Part shown: piece after piece, positions 17,777-25,522 of the stretch | Layout of the letters: each line of letters begins with the position of its first letter | Numbering within the stretch: the first letter of the stretch is position 1 | Origin: Dethiosulfovibrio peptidovorans | GTDB lineage: Bacteria > Synergistota > Synergistia > Synergistales > Dethiosulfovibrionaceae | Reading direction: 5' to 3' | Assembly (NCBI GenBank): GCA_002748665.1 | Contig: PDTB01000026.1 | Coordinates: 1 to 56,761 of the forward strand | Length of the DNA stretch: 56,761 nt | Translations under genes and position numbers: made by a program | The notes under the pieces: generated by a model | Database searches by the model: none | Told to the model about the DNA's origin: nothing | What the model saw: only the letters and a program-made list of their open reading frames with translations

Positions 17777-18352
17777 ATGAATACAACAAAAGGGACAAAA
17801 GAGCAAAAACCAATGCCCTGGGTCGCTTTTCAGGTTATGAGAATGGTCATGAATATAAGGATTAATTTTAGGAATATTGAAGGAGAGATTAATTTTGCAG
17901 GCATTGAAAAGGGGCTCTTTATCCTTGATTTCGGATGTGGTCTTGGGTTTAATACCATTCCAGCTGCGAAAGCGGTGGGTGAAGAAGGACGGGTTTTTGC
18001 CCTTGATCTAAGCGAGCAAGCTATAAAAATCGTTGAGAAGAAGGTCTATAAGAATGGGTTAAATAACGTTCAGGTCATCCAGTCTGGCTGCGATACGGGG
18101 CTGGAAGATAAGAGTATTGATTTAGTTTATCTGCATAACACTTTGCCTTTTATTGAGGAAAAACAGAGGGTCCTGGGTGAAATAACCCGGGTGATCAAAA
18201 CGGGAGGAAGGTTGTCCTATATGAGCCGTGCCGGCTCCAGAATTTATGGGAAAAACCCTATAAGCGAATCAAAGCTCAAGGGGATTTTGAGCTCTGATTT
18301 TACTTTGAAAATGGAAAAGGAGGGGCATTTGGTTTTTGAACGGACCTCCTGA
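17777..18352 (+). CDS. Class I SAM-dependent methyltransferase
   Basis: This 191-residue protein has the Rossmann-type SAM fold. Motif I is LDFGCGLGFNT (about residues 50-60). The acidic end of strand 2 is FALDLSEQA. Post-motif segments are LVYLHNTLPFI and TRVIKTGGRLSYMS, as in the UbiE/Methyltransf_11 group. The substrate is unknown. AAGGAGG lies nine bases before the ATG. Codons are AT-rich compared with genes on either side, and it sits alone in an AT-rich island next to degraded ORFs, so it is probably acquired. Confidence 0.85.
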   Translation: MNTTKGTKEQKPMPWVAFQVMRMVMNIRINFRNIEGEINFAGIEKGLFILDFGCGLGFNTIPAAKAVGEEGRVFALDLSEQAIKIVEKKVYKNGLNNVQVIQSGCDTGLEDKSIDLVYLHNTLPFIEEKQRVLGEITRVIKTGGRLSYMSRAGSRIYGKNPISESKLKGILSSDFTLKMEKEGHLVFERTS

Positions 18353-18746
18353 TTGATGGTTTAATTCGTGTAATTTAAAACAACAGGGGTGTTGATAGAT
18401 CAAGTACGATCGAATGAACGTTCACAAATGTATCAAATTGTCCCCCAGCATATGGTATGTGTGGGGGTGAAGAAGCATACCTGTACACTCTGCCTGTGAT
18501 CCGAAACTGGTAAAACTACAGGGCGTTCTAAAGTAGGATAGGTCTCTTGTCTTTATTTCAAAGGGGTTCTTATGAGGTGGATGCCTCTTCTACAGCCAAA
18601 AAGTTGCATTTTTAGGGGAACCTCTAGTCGTTTTCCCCTCCTTCTGGTTGCTGTTGCTCCTGAAATTTAATAATATTGCTACTTGTCGTAGAGTCTGTAG
18701 CATGATATGATTTGTTTATCACATCTAACAAAAGGGGGTTTATGCG
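18353..18746. other. Intergenic stretch with hairpin
   Basis: No gene is seen. A hairpin, CCCCCAGCATA with TATGTGTGGGGG (18442-18467, one bulge), follows the methyltransferase by about 90 bases and may help end its transcript; there is no T-run. GGGGAACCTCT near 18615 resembles a MITE terminus. An AT-rich tract precedes the next gene. Confidence 0.35.
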
Positions 18747-19421
18747 TTGAAACGATCTGCTTGGGTTGTCTGTGCTGTTTGGGCCTGTGTGCTGCTCCTC
18801 TCGTCGGTCTCTGTGGCTGCCGAGAAGGTCTCGGTAAATCCCGTGGACGGTAAACCATTCCGTACGGTCTATCCAACCATGGTGATGATCGTAGGGACGT
18901 ACTGCGAGAACGGCAAAGCTGATATGTCTCTCATCGATCTGGGGGGGCCCCTGAGCAGCAAACCCCATCGAGTTGGGGTAGGGATCAGAAATACGAGAGC
19001 TACATACGCTAATATCATGGCGAAACGGGCCTTCACGGTGAACCTGCCCTCCAAAAATTTTGCCTCTGAGGCCGACTATGTTGGGCACCATAGCATGAAG
19101 AAGGAGCCTAATCTGGATAAGTTCGCCGTTACGGGATTGACCCCTGTTCGAGCTGAGACGGTGGATGCTCCGGTGGTGAAGGAATATCCCGTCACCATGG
19201 AATGTGAGCTTGAACGTTCTCTGGATTTAGGTTCTCATACCCTGTTCATTGGGCTGGTGAAGAAAATATCAATAAACAAGGATGTGCTTAACCCCGAGAC
19301 CGGTCGGATCGCTCCGGAGAAGTTTAATCCCTTACTTTACAACCGTAATGCAAGGCAATATTATTCCCTGAGTGAGCCTTTGGGTGCGCCAGGGGAGGTC
19401 GCTGACCGAAAGTTCAAGTAG
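18747..19421 (+). CDS. Exported flavin-reductase-like (FMN-binding split barrel) protein
   Basis: This 224-residue protein has a signal peptide (KR, then VVCAVWACVLLLSSVSV, likely cleaved after VAA near residue 25), so it should act outside the cytoplasm. The mature part resembles the flavin reductase-like/DIM6-NTAB domain: TVYPTMVMIVGTY, NTRATYANIMAKRAFTVNLPS (the family's R-x-T-x2-N/I pattern), then an E-rich strand and the family-typical NPLLYNRNARQYYSL ending. Such proteins bind FMN and reduce flavins or carry electrons. The start is TTG with AAAGGGGG upstream; the nearby ATG at 18742 meets a stop at once. It is monocistronic with its own terminator. Confidence 0.72.
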   Translation: MKRSAWVVCAVWACVLLLSSVSVAAEKVSVNPVDGKPFRTVYPTMVMIVGTYCENGKADMSLIDLGGPLSSKPHRVGVGIRNTRATYANIMAKRAFTVNLPSKNFASEADYVGHHSMKKEPNLDKFAVTGLTPVRAETVDAPVVKEYPVTMECELERSLDLGSHTLFIGLVKKISINKDVLNPETGRIAPEKFNPLLYNRNARQYYSLSEPLGAPGEVADRKFK

Positions 19422-19443
19422 ACGACTGTTCCGTAACTCAGTG

Positions 19444-19477
19444 GGAACCCGCCAGATCTGTGGTGGGTTCCTTTTCT
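19444..19477 (+). terminator. Intrinsic terminator
   Basis: GGAACCCGCCA pairs with TGGTGGGTTCC (one G-U pair) across GATCTG, followed by TTTTCT, 22 bases after the flavin-reductase-like gene. Confidence 0.8.
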
Positions 19478-19500
19478 GTACCTAAGCGTCGTTTCACCTG

Positions 19501-19529
19501 TGGCACCCGGCTGGTTTTTCGAGTAGAAT
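19501..19529 (+). promoter_or_regulatory. Putative promoter
   Basis: TGGCAC (19501-19506), a 17-base spacer and TAGAAT (19524-19529). An ATG at 19528 would overlap the -10, which argues that the following gene starts further downstream. Confidence 0.4.
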
Positions 19530-19590
19530 GATTGGCAATGTCGGGTTTTCCCGGCGATCTATGTATGGAGAGGACGGGACGAAACTCGAT

Positions 19591-20064
19591 ATGGATAACA
19601 TTCGATATGCTCAGATAAACGGTGTGGAACTTCGCGATCTGAAGGAGCTTGACAGCAGTGACTGCCTGTATAAGGGAACCCTATACTTGGATCAAAAAGA
19701 AATCGGTACCCTTCAGGAAGATCGAGACGGGGGACCTATTGTCTTAGATGTACTTCCATGGTATCACGATGTTCTCAAGTCTCGGATCACCGACTACATA
19801 AACGCTATGGAATTAGAGGAAGGGGAAGACGACCCCGATCGGGACGTGTTCTTCCTGGACCTGATCGATATGCAGTTGTTTTACGATATGTACCGGGAGG
19901 GTGTCGCTGAAGGGTATATGTGCCTGGTGGTGGACATCTCCGGTGATGATATGGAACTCTACAGCGTGGAGACCGAGGACGATGTAGAGGCTCTGGTCAG
20001 GGAGAAGGAGATGACGGACTTCGAGGTCTTCGCCTCACCCAAGGATTTCATCGTATCCTGCTAA
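19591..20064 (+). CDS. Acidic protein of unknown function
   Basis: This product of about 157 residues is rich in Asp and Glu, predicted soluble, and not recognised. There are no membrane segments or catalytic motifs. The frame is open from ATG 19528, with further ATGs at 19561 and 19591. The upstream one coincides with a -10-like TAGAAT, so a later start is likely; 19591 (MDNIRYAQ) has a weak GGAC-GGGA ribosome site. The start is therefore uncertain by up to 21 residues. It precedes the methionine-synthase-activation-like gene by 65 bases on the same strand. Confidence 0.65.
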   Translation: MDNIRYAQINGVELRDLKELDSSDCLYKGTLYLDQKEIGTLQEDRDGGPIVLDVLPWYHDVLKSRITDYINAMELEEGEDDPDRDVFFLDLIDMQLFYDMYREGVAEGYMCLVVDISGDDMELYSVETEDDVEALVREKEMTDFEVFASPKDFIVSC

Positions 20065-20129
20065 AAGTACCTTGAGAGGCAAAAAACGAGGCGCCTGACG
20101 TTACTTGAAAAACCTCAAAGGGACTGCCC

Positions 20130-20732
20130 ATGATCACTACTCTGGAACGAGTCGATTGTCTTCTCCTTGACGACGATGTGACGGAGGCCCTGCGTCGCTG
20201 GGCTCTGTCGTTTGGACCGCAGCTGGATCGGGCCCGGATGATGGTTCGCTCTCTCGCTCATGGGGTGCTTTTGTGGGGTGTTGTCGATCCCGGTGAGCTT
20301 GTCTGGACTGGAAGTTGGGGGCCTGACGTGTTGTACCTGGTTCTGGGGGCTGGTACGGTGGGACGAGCGTTGTCTCAAGCGGTCGAGGAGGAAGGACCCT
20401 GGCTCAAGTCCATGGCCACGGCTGCTTTGGGTAAGGGGCAGGAACGGTTTTTCCGTCGAGTGGAGGAATGGGCACGGGGTAAACGGCTTCCCGTCGGTTC
20501 CTTCTATGCACCGGGATCCGCCGGCGCTCTCCCCCTGACGTTGAATGTTGCGGTGGGACAGTTGCTTCGCCTCGCCGAGATCGACATGATCGTCCATGAC
20601 GATGGAAGACTGGAGCCGACATATTCCTGGGTGGGTATGGTCCCTTTAGGAAAGGGGAGCGACAGGGTCTCTTTCCTTTGCAGCGAGTGTTCCTATGCTC
20701 CTTCATGTCCTCTGCGACGGGACGATCCATAA
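20130..20732 (+). CDS. Small protein resembling the B12-dependent methionine synthase activation domain
   Basis: This 200-residue cytoplasmic protein's second half follows the pattern of stand-alone MetH activation-domain proteins of anaerobes. It has a GSAGALPLTLNVAVGQLL segment where they have SPGY-x2-WPL, then a short strand-rich part (RLEPTYSWVGMVPLG, compare SVSGI). It ends in a cysteine cluster, CSECSYAPSCPLRR (C-x2-C-x5-C-x2-R). In such proteins the domain helps reactivate cob(II)alamin enzymes. The neighbouring cobalamin supercluster supports this, but the match is by pattern only. An ATG with AAAGGGACTGCCC upstream is the start. Confidence 0.5.
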   Translation: MITTLERVDCLLLDDDVTEALRRWALSFGPQLDRARMMVRSLAHGVLLWGVVDPGELVWTGSWGPDVLYLVLGAGTVGRALSQAVEEEGPWLKSMATAALGKGQERFFRRVEEWARGKRLPVGSFYAPGSAGALPLTLNVAVGQLLRLAEIDMIVHDDGRLEPTYSWVGMVPLGKGSDRVSFLCSECSYAPSCPLRRDDP

Positions 20733-20747
20733 ACATGCTTGATCAAG

Positions 20748-20790
20748 ACGCGACGGCGAGCCCTTTAGGGCCTTGCCGTCGCGTTTATAT
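20748..20790. terminator. Bidirectional terminator
   Basis: ACGCGACGGC (20748-20757) pairs with GCCGTCGCGT (20775-20784), with an inner GCCC-TTTA-GGGC stem. It lies between the convergent activation-domain gene and hemB; T-rich DNA follows on the plus strand. Confidence 0.75.
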
Positions 20791-20819
20791 ATGAGGCCTT
20801 GCTGGGGTGCCGAAGCTTC

Positions 20820-21815
20820 TCAGGAGCGAAGCCATCGGGCGACGTCAACCGCTCCATAGGTGATGATGAGATCGGCTCCGGCTCGTCTCAGAGCCAGATG
20901 GGCTTCGGTCATTGATCTGTGAGAGTCGAGGGCGCCGGCTCTGGCGGCGTGGCAAAGCATCATGTATTCGCCGCTGACCATGTAGGCAGCTATGGGCAGA
21001 AGGGTATCCCCTCGCAAGCGAGCGATTACGTCCATGTACAAAAGGGACGGCTTGACCATGAGGATGTCCGCGCCTTCGGCCTCGTCCTGAAAGGCCTCTC
21101 TCAGTGCTTCCCGTCCGTTGGAGGGGGTCATCTGATAGCTTGAGCGGTCGCCGTGTCCAGGAGCACTGTGGGCAGCCTCCCGGAAAGGACCGTAGAAAGC
21201 CGAGTGAAACTTGGCCGAGTAGCCCATGATGGCTACGTTGGAGAACCTTGTTTGGTCCAGAGCTTGTCGGATAGCACCGACCTGGCCGTCCATCATGGCT
21301 GAGGGGGCTACCATATGAGCTCCGGCTCTGGCGTGACTGATCGCGGTTTCCTCCAGGCGGCGAAGGGAGCTGTCGTTGTCGATGCTCCCGTCATCCCTCA
21401 GAAGGCCGCAGTGCCCGTGATCAGTGTATTGGCAAAGACAGACGTCGGTGGCGATGAGAATCGAGGTACCGTATCGCTTGGCCAGATGCGCGACGGCTCT
21501 CTGCACAGGACCTTCGTCGTCGCTGGCCGAGCTTCCCCAGGGATCCTTGGCGTCGGGAAGGCCGAAGAGGAGGAAACGATGGATTCCGGCCTCAATAGCG
21601 GGAGCCACCACCTCGTCCAGACGATCAACGCTCAGGTGGTCCACACCGTCGAGGGACGATATGGGACGACGAATGCCCTGTCCTTCCACGACGAACAGAG
21701 GGAGCATCATGTGTTCGGGACGCAGGTCCGTCTCCCGAATGGACTCAGCCAGAAGGCGGTGTTCCCGAAGGCGTCGGAGCCGACTCGTTGGATAAGTGCA
21801 TCGAAGCTCGCTCAT
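20820..21815 (-). CDS. hemB: Porphobilinogen synthase (5-aminolevulinate dehydratase)
   Basis: This 331-residue enzyme condenses two 5-aminolevulinates to porphobilinogen, the entry to all tetrapyrroles. Metal-site cysteines are in DVCLCQYTDHGHCG, a three-cysteine zinc-type arrangement. Schiff-base lysines are in GYSAKFHSAFYGPFREAA and ILMVKPSLLYMD. The length is typical. ATG 21815 is chosen because GGAAGGA lies about ten bases upstream; an in-frame ATG at 21863 would add 16 residues. It is the last gene of the 12-gene minus-strand cobalamin operon, and a bidirectional terminator follows. Confidence 0.96.
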   Translation of the reverse strand: MSELRCTYPTSRLRRLREHRLLAESIRETDLRPEHMMLPLFVVEGQGIRRPISSLDGVDHLSVDRLDEVVAPAIEAGIHRFLLFGLPDAKDPWGSSASDDEGPVQRAVAHLAKRYGTSILIATDVCLCQYTDHGHCGLLRDDGSIDNDSSLRRLEETAISHARAGAHMVAPSAMMDGQVGAIRQALDQTRFSNVAIMGYSAKFHSAFYGPFREAAHSAPGHGDRSSYQMTPSNGREALREAFQDEAEGADILMVKPSLLYMDVIARLRGDTLLPIAAYMVSGEYMMLCHAARAGALDSHRSMTEAHLALRRAGADLIITYGAVDVARWLRS

Positions 21816-21885
21816 GATAGGGGGATCCTTCCGGCCTGTCGATAGCTTCCCTTGAATTCCCATGGTTTGTGGAGTTCCGTGTCTC

Positions 21886-23376
21886 TCATGACCTCATTCC
21901 TCTCTCGTTTGTTCTCTGACGTGGCTTGATCAGATCTTCTTTATTTCGCTGTATGAGCACCTTAAGCCCCTCCCAGGAGGGGGTGTCCATGACGAGGGGC
22001 TCCCTCTTCAATATGTCTCGAACCGCCTGAGCACACGCCTCGCCCCAAGCGATGAAGGCAACTTCGTTGCCTGTTGGGGCGAATCGCCGGTCCCATGCCT
22101 CTACCAGGGCGGCACTTCCGAAGATGACGGCGTGCAGGGGACATTCGTCCCAGCACAGGGGGTAGAGATCCTCCCCTGGAAGAGATGCGTCGTTCATCTC
22201 GTAGGCCGAAATTTCGATCACCCGGGTGCCCGCTTTTGCCGCCGCCTCTGGAGGGAGACGGGATGCTCGTTTGTTTCTGAAAAAACACACGGTCTCGCCG
22301 GGGTGAAGCGTCTCGCTCAGGGCCTGGGCCAGGCCGTGGGATGTGGATGTCTCAGCTTCCATATCCGGCTGAAGCCCGAGGTCTCGGAGAGACTGGGATG
22401 TCCCGGGGCCGATGGAGGCTATTCGCCCCCGGATAGATCGTGGATCAACAGCCTGCGGTATGAGCCTCGCACCTCTTGGGCTGGTGAAGACGAGCCAGTC
22501 CGATTCGGTGAGGGTGTCTTGATCCCAGTTTTCCCGAAGCTCTCGAATCTTCAGGAGAGGGAGGCTGTAGCAGTCGGCACCCAGGTTTTCAAGAGCACGA
22601 GCGGTCTCCCATGCCTGGGGAGCCGGGCGGACGACCGCCAGTTGAAGCCCTTGAAAAGGTCCCGTTTCGGGATAAAGCCTCAGATCGGTAACGGCCCCAA
22701 TAGCGAGCATGCTTGGGCTTGGGATGGACGAGTGTCCCAGGTCTTCCAGCGAACAGTCTGTTCTGCTCTGTCGTCCCCATCCGCCCCAATGGACAGCCGA
22801 GCACGATGTCTCTGGAGGTACCCCTTTTCGAAGAAGCCCCTCGGCTACGGCATGTGCTGCCGAGGCCCCCATGTAGATGGCTCTGGTCCCTCCCACCGCA
22901 GCGATTCTGCTCCACAGGTCGTCGTCAGGGGCGCCGTTGCGGCGGTGCCCCGTCGTCACCGTTGCCGTCTCGGCGGTTCCCCGATGGGTCAGGGGTACTC
23001 CGGCTGAACCCAAGGCGGCCACCGCGGCGCTGACCCCGGGAACATACCGCCAGGGGATGCCGTGTTCCTGAAGGAGCAGGGCTTCCTCACCACCCCGTCC
23101 GAAGACGAATGGATCTCCTCCCTTGAGTCGAACTACAGTTGTCCCGGAATGTCCCAGGTCCACCAGAAGCCGTCCGATAACCTCCTGGTCCGTGGAGTGG
23201 CGGCCCTTTCGTTTACCCACGTAGTGGAGTTGGACTTTCGATTGGGTCCATTGAAGGATGTCGGGGTGAATAAGCCTGTCGTAGATCACGTGATCGGCTT
23301 TGCCCAAAAGCTGGACGGCCTCGGCCGTCAGCCATCGGGGGCCGCCGCAGCCGGCACCGGTGAGGTACACCGTCAT
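21886..23376 (-). CDS. cobA-hemD: Fusion: uroporphyrinogen-III C-methyltransferase + uroporphyrinogen-III synthase
   Basis: This 496-residue fusion has the SUMT domain first (about 1-245): VYLTGAGCGGPRWLT, the SAM-binding VVRLKGGDPFVFGRGGEE, and PGVSAAVAALGSAGVPLTHRG. HemD follows (about 250-480): LQLAVVRPAPQAWETARALENLGADCYSLPLLKI and DWLVFTSPRGARLI, then ASIGPGTSQSLRDLG. It would close hydroxymethylbilane to uroporphyrinogen III and methylate it at C2 and C7 to precorrin-2. Such fusions are known in other anaerobes. The glycine-rich N-terminal loop is unusual (GCGGP instead of GPGDP). The start overlaps the preceding stop by ATGA. Confidence 0.93.
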   Translation of the reverse strand: MTVYLTGAGCGGPRWLTAEAVQLLGKADHVIYDRLIHPDILQWTQSKVQLHYVGKRKGRHSTDQEVIGRLLVDLGHSGTTVVRLKGGDPFVFGRGGEEALLLQEHGIPWRYVPGVSAAVAALGSAGVPLTHRGTAETATVTTGHRRNGAPDDDLWSRIAAVGGTRAIYMGASAAHAVAEGLLRKGVPPETSCSAVHWGGWGRQSRTDCSLEDLGHSSIPSPSMLAIGAVTDLRLYPETGPFQGLQLAVVRPAPQAWETARALENLGADCYSLPLLKIRELRENWDQDTLTESDWLVFTSPRGARLIPQAVDPRSIRGRIASIGPGTSQSLRDLGLQPDMEAETSTSHGLAQALSETLHPGETVCFFRNKRASRLPPEAAAKAGTRVIEISAYEMNDASLPGEDLYPLCWDECPLHAVIFGSAALVEAWDRRFAPTGNEVAFIAWGEACAQAVRDILKREPLVMDTPSWEGLKVLIQRNKEDLIKPRQRTNERGMRS

Positions 23377-24737
23377 GGACGGCGCTCCAACATGACTGAT
23401 GCCTCGGGATGGCGTCGGATTTCCTCAGCCATGGCCCGGCCCATATCCCGGGCTTGAGCGTCGTCGTTCACCGACCACCGTCGCTCGAACACGAATCCCT
23501 TTCCATCGGGTGTCAGGGTCTGAGCCCTCAGGATCATTGATGGTCCCTCCCAGGAGGCGCATGCGGCAAAAGGCACGTGACAGCCGACCTGAAGATCCTT
23601 GAGGAGTTCCCGTTCTGCCAGGGCGACGAGCCAGGTCGGCCTATGGTTGATGGCCGCGGCTTGTCGAGCCAGCAGCGTTCCTTGTCGCGCCTCCACGGCG
23701 ATGATGCCCTGACAGGGGGCCGGGAGAAACGGCAAGGTGCAGGTGTTCTCCGGGGTGATCCCCAATCGGTTCAATCCGGCCTGGGCCAGGATGAGGGCGT
23801 CTACCTCGCCTGATTCCAGCCTGGCTAACCTGGTATGTACGTTGCCCCGAACCAAGGTACACCGAAGGTCAGGCCTGATTGCGGCCAGTTGAGCGGCTCG
23901 TCGGATGCTGGACGTTCCCACGAGCGCACCCTCAGGAAGGCCATCCAGACCTTCCGGTTGCTTTGAGATGAGCAGATCAGCCGACGAACTTCGAGGAAGA
24001 ACCGCTACAAGTTCCAGCCCCTCAGGCAACACCGACGGGACGTCTTTCAGGCTGTGGACGGCACCGTCGCCCCGTCCCTCGAGTAGAGCCTCCTCCAGAC
24101 ACTTTACGAAGGCCCCGAACCCGCCAAAGGTGGAGAGATGGCGGGTTAAATCTCTGTCGCCGCAGGTCGTTAGCGTCTTTATCTCCACGGGAACTCCCTG
24201 TTGCTGAAATGCTTGGGCGACCTCCAATGTCTGAGCTTTGGCCAGAGCGCTCTTTCTGCTGAAAAGAACCGGTCGTTTTCTGCTTCCTGCCAACCAGCTT
24301 TGAAGATTCATCTTGAGATCTGCGGAGCTCAGGGGAGCCGTACCAAAACTGCCTACCCCAATGAGGTTCTCCTCAGTACGGAATTGCGCGACGAGAGACC
24401 AGTTGCCTAGATCTCCGGCACCACTGCAGTCCATGAGACAACAGGAACCTTCGGCCATTTTAAGGAGTTTCTCTGTCTCCTCCCGAGGAACTGCCAGGAC
24501 CGCCAGGCGATGTCGCTGGAAGTCCTCAGGCTGGGCGCATCGTTGGTGCCAGGTAATCTGTTTTCGAGATACCAGGCTCAGGAGGCCCATTGTGGCATGA
24601 GGCGAGACCAGGGTGACGTCGAACTGAGCGCTGAGCAATGTGCGGATTTTTCGCTCGCCGACGTCTCCACCACCGACGACCAACACAGGTCCAAGAGTTG
24701 CGTCCATAGCGACCATCAAGGAGTATTTACGGTTCAT
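23373..24737 (-). CDS. hemC: Fusion: precorrin-2 dehydrogenase (siroheme synthase N-domain) + porphobilinogen deaminase
   Basis: This protein of about 454 residues has an N-terminal NAD-binding domain (about 1-150) with VLVVGGGDVGERKIRTLL, as in CysG/Met8/SirC. It would oxidise precorrin-2 to sirohydrochlorin. The HemC part (about 158-454) shows SRKSALAKAQ, VHSLKDVPSVLPEGLELVA, GTSSIRRAAQL, the loop PAPCQGIIAVEAR, and the dipyrromethane cofactor cysteine in LLKDLQVGCHVPFAA. It would polymerise porphobilinogen to hydroxymethylbilane. ATG 24737 is chosen because GGAGGG lies six bases upstream. The two catalysed steps are separated in the pathway by the product of the next gene. Confidence 0.92.
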   Translation of the reverse strand: MNRKYSLMVAMDATLGPVLVVGGGDVGERKIRTLLSAQFDVTLVSPHATMGLLSLVSRKQITWHQRCAQPEDFQRHRLAVLAVPREETEKLLKMAEGSCCLMDCSGAGDLGNWSLVAQFRTEENLIGVGSFGTAPLSSADLKMNLQSWLAGSRKRPVLFSRKSALAKAQTLEVAQAFQQQGVPVEIKTLTTCGDRDLTRHLSTFGGFGAFVKCLEEALLEGRGDGAVHSLKDVPSVLPEGLELVAVLPRSSSADLLISKQPEGLDGLPEGALVGTSSIRRAAQLAAIRPDLRCTLVRGNVHTRLARLESGEVDALILAQAGLNRLGITPENTCTLPFLPAPCQGIIAVEARQGTLLARQAAAINHRPTWLVALAERELLKDLQVGCHVPFAACASWEGPSMILRAQTLTPDGKGFVFERRWSVNDDAQARDMGRAMAEEIRRHPEASVMLERRP

Positions 24738-24811
24738 AAGGGTCCCTCCAGGCAAGGTGTTGTCTCTCTGAGTACCGAGAGCAGGGCTTTGTCAGCTTGG
24801 GTACGAAGGCC

Positions 24812-25522
24812 TTACGGCAACGTCCCCTCTCGACGATGGAGCAGGAGAATGGACAGATAGGACGCACACGGAGATGTGGCGTCGAAGCCCGTAACGATAT
24901 TTTCCGAAGACCACCCGGCCCGATCAATCCGGGTGACCGATCCCCATGGACCGGTCTCAGCGAGGAGACGAGGCAGGGTGTCCCCCAGTGGCGAAAGCTT
25001 GTACAGAGCTGCGGCGTCTGATGCCATAAGGGACTGAACCAGGTCATCGTAGGAGGCCGTTCCGGGCAGGATCGAAAGTCGCTCTTCGCCCATGGCTAAA
25101 AAGCGTGCGACTCGAGCGGCGGCCAGAGAATGAGCTGAGATCCCGGGTATCAGGCGGAGCTCCATAGCTGGGGCCACTGTTCGCCATTGCCGGTAGAGCC
25201 ATGCGACGGTGGAGTAGAGAGTTGCGTCGCCGATGACTGGGATGGCGATAGTCTCAGCCTCTTCCCAGAGGGAGCGTAGCGCCTCGATCTGTCGCCGGAT
25301 TGCTGGATCCCGCTCGTCCTCCCGTCCCTTCATGGGAAAGACCACAGGTGTCCATTCACGTGATAGGTGCCGCTTCACGATGTTCCCCGCCACGCTCTCG
25401 GCTCCCTCTTTCGCCAGAGGAAGAAGAACGAGGTCGGCCTCTTTCAGAGCCCGGATGGCTCCCACGGTTACGAGGTCGGGGTCGCCGGGGCCCACCCCGA
25501 TACCCAATAAAACCTGTCTCAT
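24812..25522 (-). CDS. cbiL: Cobalt-precorrin-2 C20-methyltransferase
   Basis: This 236-residue SAM-dependent tetrapyrrole methylase starts GIGVGPGDPDLVTVGAIRAL, with the LPLAKEGAESVAGNIV segment characteristic of CbiL/CobI. The conserved FPM motif (PVVFPMKG) and IPVIGDATLYSTVAWLY follow. It methylates C20 of (cobalt-)precorrin-2. The ATG overlaps the end of cbiGH by four bases. The other genes of this operon are of the cobalt-early route, so CbiL is preferred over CobI. Confidence 0.93.
   Translation of the reverse strand: MRQVLLGIGVGPGDPDLVTVGAIRALKEADLVLLPLAKEGAESVAGNIVKRHLSREWTPVVFPMKGREDERDPAIRRQIEALRSLWEEAETIAIPVIGDATLYSTVAWLYRQWRTVAPAMELRLIPGISAHSLAAARVARFLAMGEERLSILPGTASYDDLVQSLMASDAAALYKLSPLGDTLPRLLAETGPWGSVTRIDRAGWSSENIVTGFDATSPCASYLSILLLHRREGTLP

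Noticed and set aside
18600-18640. Right terminal repeat of an AT-rich transposon
   Set aside because: GGGGAACCTCT matches the MITE terminus in one orientation and TTTTTAGGGG in the other, so orientation and boundary cannot be settled by eye.
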